From an uncultured Candidatus Melainabacteria bacterium (lineage in GTDB: Bacteria; Cyanobacteriota; Vampirovibrionia; Gastranaerophilales; Gastranaerophilaceae), in assembly GCA_934675685.1 (NCBI GenBank), contig CAKURL010000034.1, forward strand, positions 1 to 16,573: DNA of 16,573 bases. Reading direction: 5' to 3'. Below are positions 15,101 to 16,573 of this stretch, piece by piece. The notes under the pieces were generated by a model that was given only the letters and a program-made list of their open reading frames with translations, had not been told where the DNA came from and searched no databases. A program made the position numbers and the translations under genes. How positions within the stretch are numbered: the stretch's first letter is position 1; every line of letters begins with the position of its first letter.

Positions 15101-15469
15101 TTCGGTGGCCAAAGATTTGGTGAAATGGAAGTTTGGGCTCTTGAAGCTTATGGCGCAGCTTATACTCTTCAAGAAATGTTAACAATCAAATCAGACGATG
15201 TTAACGGACGTTCTCGAGCTTACGAAGCTATTGTTAAAGGCGACAATATTCCTCGTCCTGGTATTCCTGAATCATTTAAAGTATTGGTTCGCGAATTACA
15301 AAGTATTGGTTTAGATATCGCGGTATCTAAAAAAGGCGGCGAAGAAGTTGACTTAATGTCTGATACGGATGATTTAAGAAGATCGGCTCCAAAAAGAGTA
15401 TTATCCGATATGGATTCAGAACTTTTGAATTTCGATTTTCTTGATACAAATGCCGGATTTAAAGACTAA
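12155..15469 (+). CDS. rpoB: RNA polymerase beta subunit
   Basis: This is the beta subunit of core RNA polymerase, forming one side of the active cleft with beta'. At 1104 aa it is close to the cyanobacterial size (about 1100) and much shorter than E. coli (1342), lacking the large lineage inserts. The rifampicin region is plain: [29 protein letters not shown] and [18 protein letters not shown]. Asp383, His393 and Ser398 match the common resistance positions (E. coli 516, 526, 531) and carry the sensitive residues. [33 protein letters not shown] and [24 protein letters not shown] are universal beta signatures. AGAGG (12143-12147) serves the ATG. rpoC follows after 33 bases. Upstream is a divergent small gene, not rplJ-rplL. 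Confidence 0.98.
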   Translation: [1104 protein letters not shown]

Positions 15470-15502
15470 TTATAAATCAGATTAAAAATTAAAGGAGAAT
15501 AA

Positions 15503-16573
15503 ATGTCTACAAGTATTGATTATTTTGATTATATAAGAATTTCAATCGCTTCGCCTGAGAGAATTCTAAAATGGTCATACGGGGAAGTAACAAAACCCGA
15601 AACAATTAACTATAGAACTTTAAAACCAGAACGCGATGGTTTGTTCTGCGAAAAAATCTTTGGCCCAACAAAGGACTGGGAATGTTTTTGCGGAAAATAT
15701 AAAAGAGTGCGCCACAAAGGTATCATCTGCGAACGTTGCGGCGTTGAAGTTACAGATTCAAAAGTGCGTCGTCACAGAATGGGCCACATCAAATTGGCTG
15801 CCCCTGTGTCTCACATTTGGTTCTTAAAAGGTATCCCGTCTTATCTTGGCTTACTTTTGGATATGACTTTAAAAGACCTTGAACAAATCATCTACTTTAA
15901 CAACTACGTTGTTGTAGATGGCGCAGACAGCCCATTTAAAAAATATCAACTTTTAACAGAAGAAGAATATGAAGATTTCATCATGGAAAATGAAGAATCT
16001 AAATTAAAAGTTGGTATAGGTGCTGAAGTAATTAAAGAATTATTATCTGAAATCAACCTTGAAGAATTGGCTAACGAAATCAGAGGCGAACTTGAAAATT
16101 CTGGCGGCTCTGTTCAAAAAAGAGCTAAATTAATCAAACGTTTAAGATTAATTGAATCTTTAATTGAATCTCAAACTGAACCTACTTGGTTTATTATGGA
16201 CGTGTTGCCTGTAACTCCTCCGGACCTTCGTCCAATGGTTCAATTAGACGGTGGCAGATTTGCAACATCTGACTTGAACGACTTATATAGAAGAGTTATC
16301 AACAGAAACAATCGTCTATTGAGACTTCTTGAAATGGGCGCTCCTGAAATTATCGTAAGAAACGAAAAACGTATGTTGCAAGAAGCGGTTGATGCTTTGA
16401 TTGACAACGGCAGAAGAGGAAGAACAGTAGTTGGTCCAAATTCTCGTCCATTAAAATCATTGTCAAACATCATCGAAGGTAAACAAGGTCGTTTCAGACA
16501 AAACTTATTAGGTAAACGTGTTGACTACTCTGGCCGTTCAGTTATCGTTGTAGGGCCTCAATTGCAATTAAAT
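15503..16573 (+). CDS. rpoC: RNA polymerase beta' (or gamma/RpoC1) subunit, 5' part; runs off window
   Basis: The frame is open from the ATG at 15503 to the window edge (357 codons). The zinc-binding domain has Cys61, Cys63, Cys76 and Cys79 (ECFCGKYKRVRHKG, CERCGVEV). GEVTKPETINYRTLKPERDGLF, RRHRMGHIKLAAPVSHIWFLKG and DMTLKDLEQIIYF are standard. DVLPVTPPDLRPMVQLDGG and NLLGKRVDYSGRSVIVVGP lead up to the catalytic NADFDGD loop, which lies just outside. AAAGGAG (15491-15497) is five bases before the start. The sequence is strikingly like cyanobacterial RpoC1, the gamma subunit made when rpoC is split. Whether the gene is split here cannot be seen, because the split point would lie downstream. 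It is co-transcribed with rpoB. Confidence 0.97.
   Translation, partial: MSTSIDYFDYIRISIASPERILKWSYGEVTKPETINYRTLKPERDGLFCEKIFGPTKDWECFCGKYKRVRHKGIICERCGVEVTDSKVRRHRMGHIKLAAPVSHIWFLKGIPSYLGLLLDMTLKDLEQIIYFNNYVVVDGADSPFKKYQLLTEEEYEDFIMENEESKLKVGIGAEVIKELLSEINLEELANEIRGELENSGGSVQKRAKLIKRLRLIESLIESQTEPTWFIMDVLPVTPPDLRPMVQLDGGRFATSDLNDLYRRVINRNNRLLRLLEMGAPEIIVRNEKRMLQEAVDALIDNGRRGRTVVGPNSRPLKSLSNIIEGKQGRFRQNLLGKRVDYSGRSVIVVGPQLQLN

Overview
The window is 16.6 kb of AT-rich bacterial chromosome, almost entirely housekeeping genes. Several features point to the cyanobacterial lineage, most likely a non-photosynthetic relative such as Vampirovibrionia/'Melainabacteria', order Gastranaerophilales. 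RpoB is short (1104 aa). The start of RpoC reads very like cyanobacterial RpoC1 (KDWECFCGKYKRVRH). rpoB is not preceded by rplJ-rplL. The small protein at 11440-11766 has an N-terminus (MRINSVGYG...NPSF) that resembles, from memory, many Gastranaerophilales proteins. The placement is an inference from protein sequence and gene order, not from a database search.

Layout. 1-173 holds the tail of an unrecognised gene and its terminator. 315-2705 is a tight dTDP-L-rhamnose operon, rfbC-rfbB-rfbD, with no rfbA in view. 2706-3068 is a gene-poor stretch with a possible gene remnant. On the minus strand, 3069-3990 carries tRNA-Ser(GGA) and mazG, which is read toward the tRNA. 4123-5469 is a CitMHS/ArsB-NhaD-type membrane transporter ending in a strong terminator, followed closely by ruvB (5551-6618). 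tRNA-Gly(GCC) lies on the minus strand at 6704-6778. Two small exported proteins form an apparent operon (6956-7541), then alaS (7648-10302). 10405-11766 is an accessory-looking patch: a small Ala/Gly-rich membrane protein with an apparent frameshift near its start, a divergent XRE-type repressor, and a small membrane protein convergent with it. The window ends with rpoB (12155-15469) and the first 357 codons of rpoC, behind a near-consensus promoter and a structured leader.

The genes serve surface polysaccharide precursor synthesis, nucleotide-pool cleaning (MazG), ion or anion transport, Holliday-junction migration (RuvB), translation (AlaRS, two tRNAs) and transcription (RpoB/RpoC). I found no CRISPR array, transposase or defence system. 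The best candidates for new biology are the repressor patch, which has an 18/20-matching direct repeat between divergent genes and a stop-then-frameshift at an AAAA run, and the pair of tiny secreted proteins. Three promoters (tRNA-Ser, tRNA-Gly, rpoB) share a 16-bp spacer.
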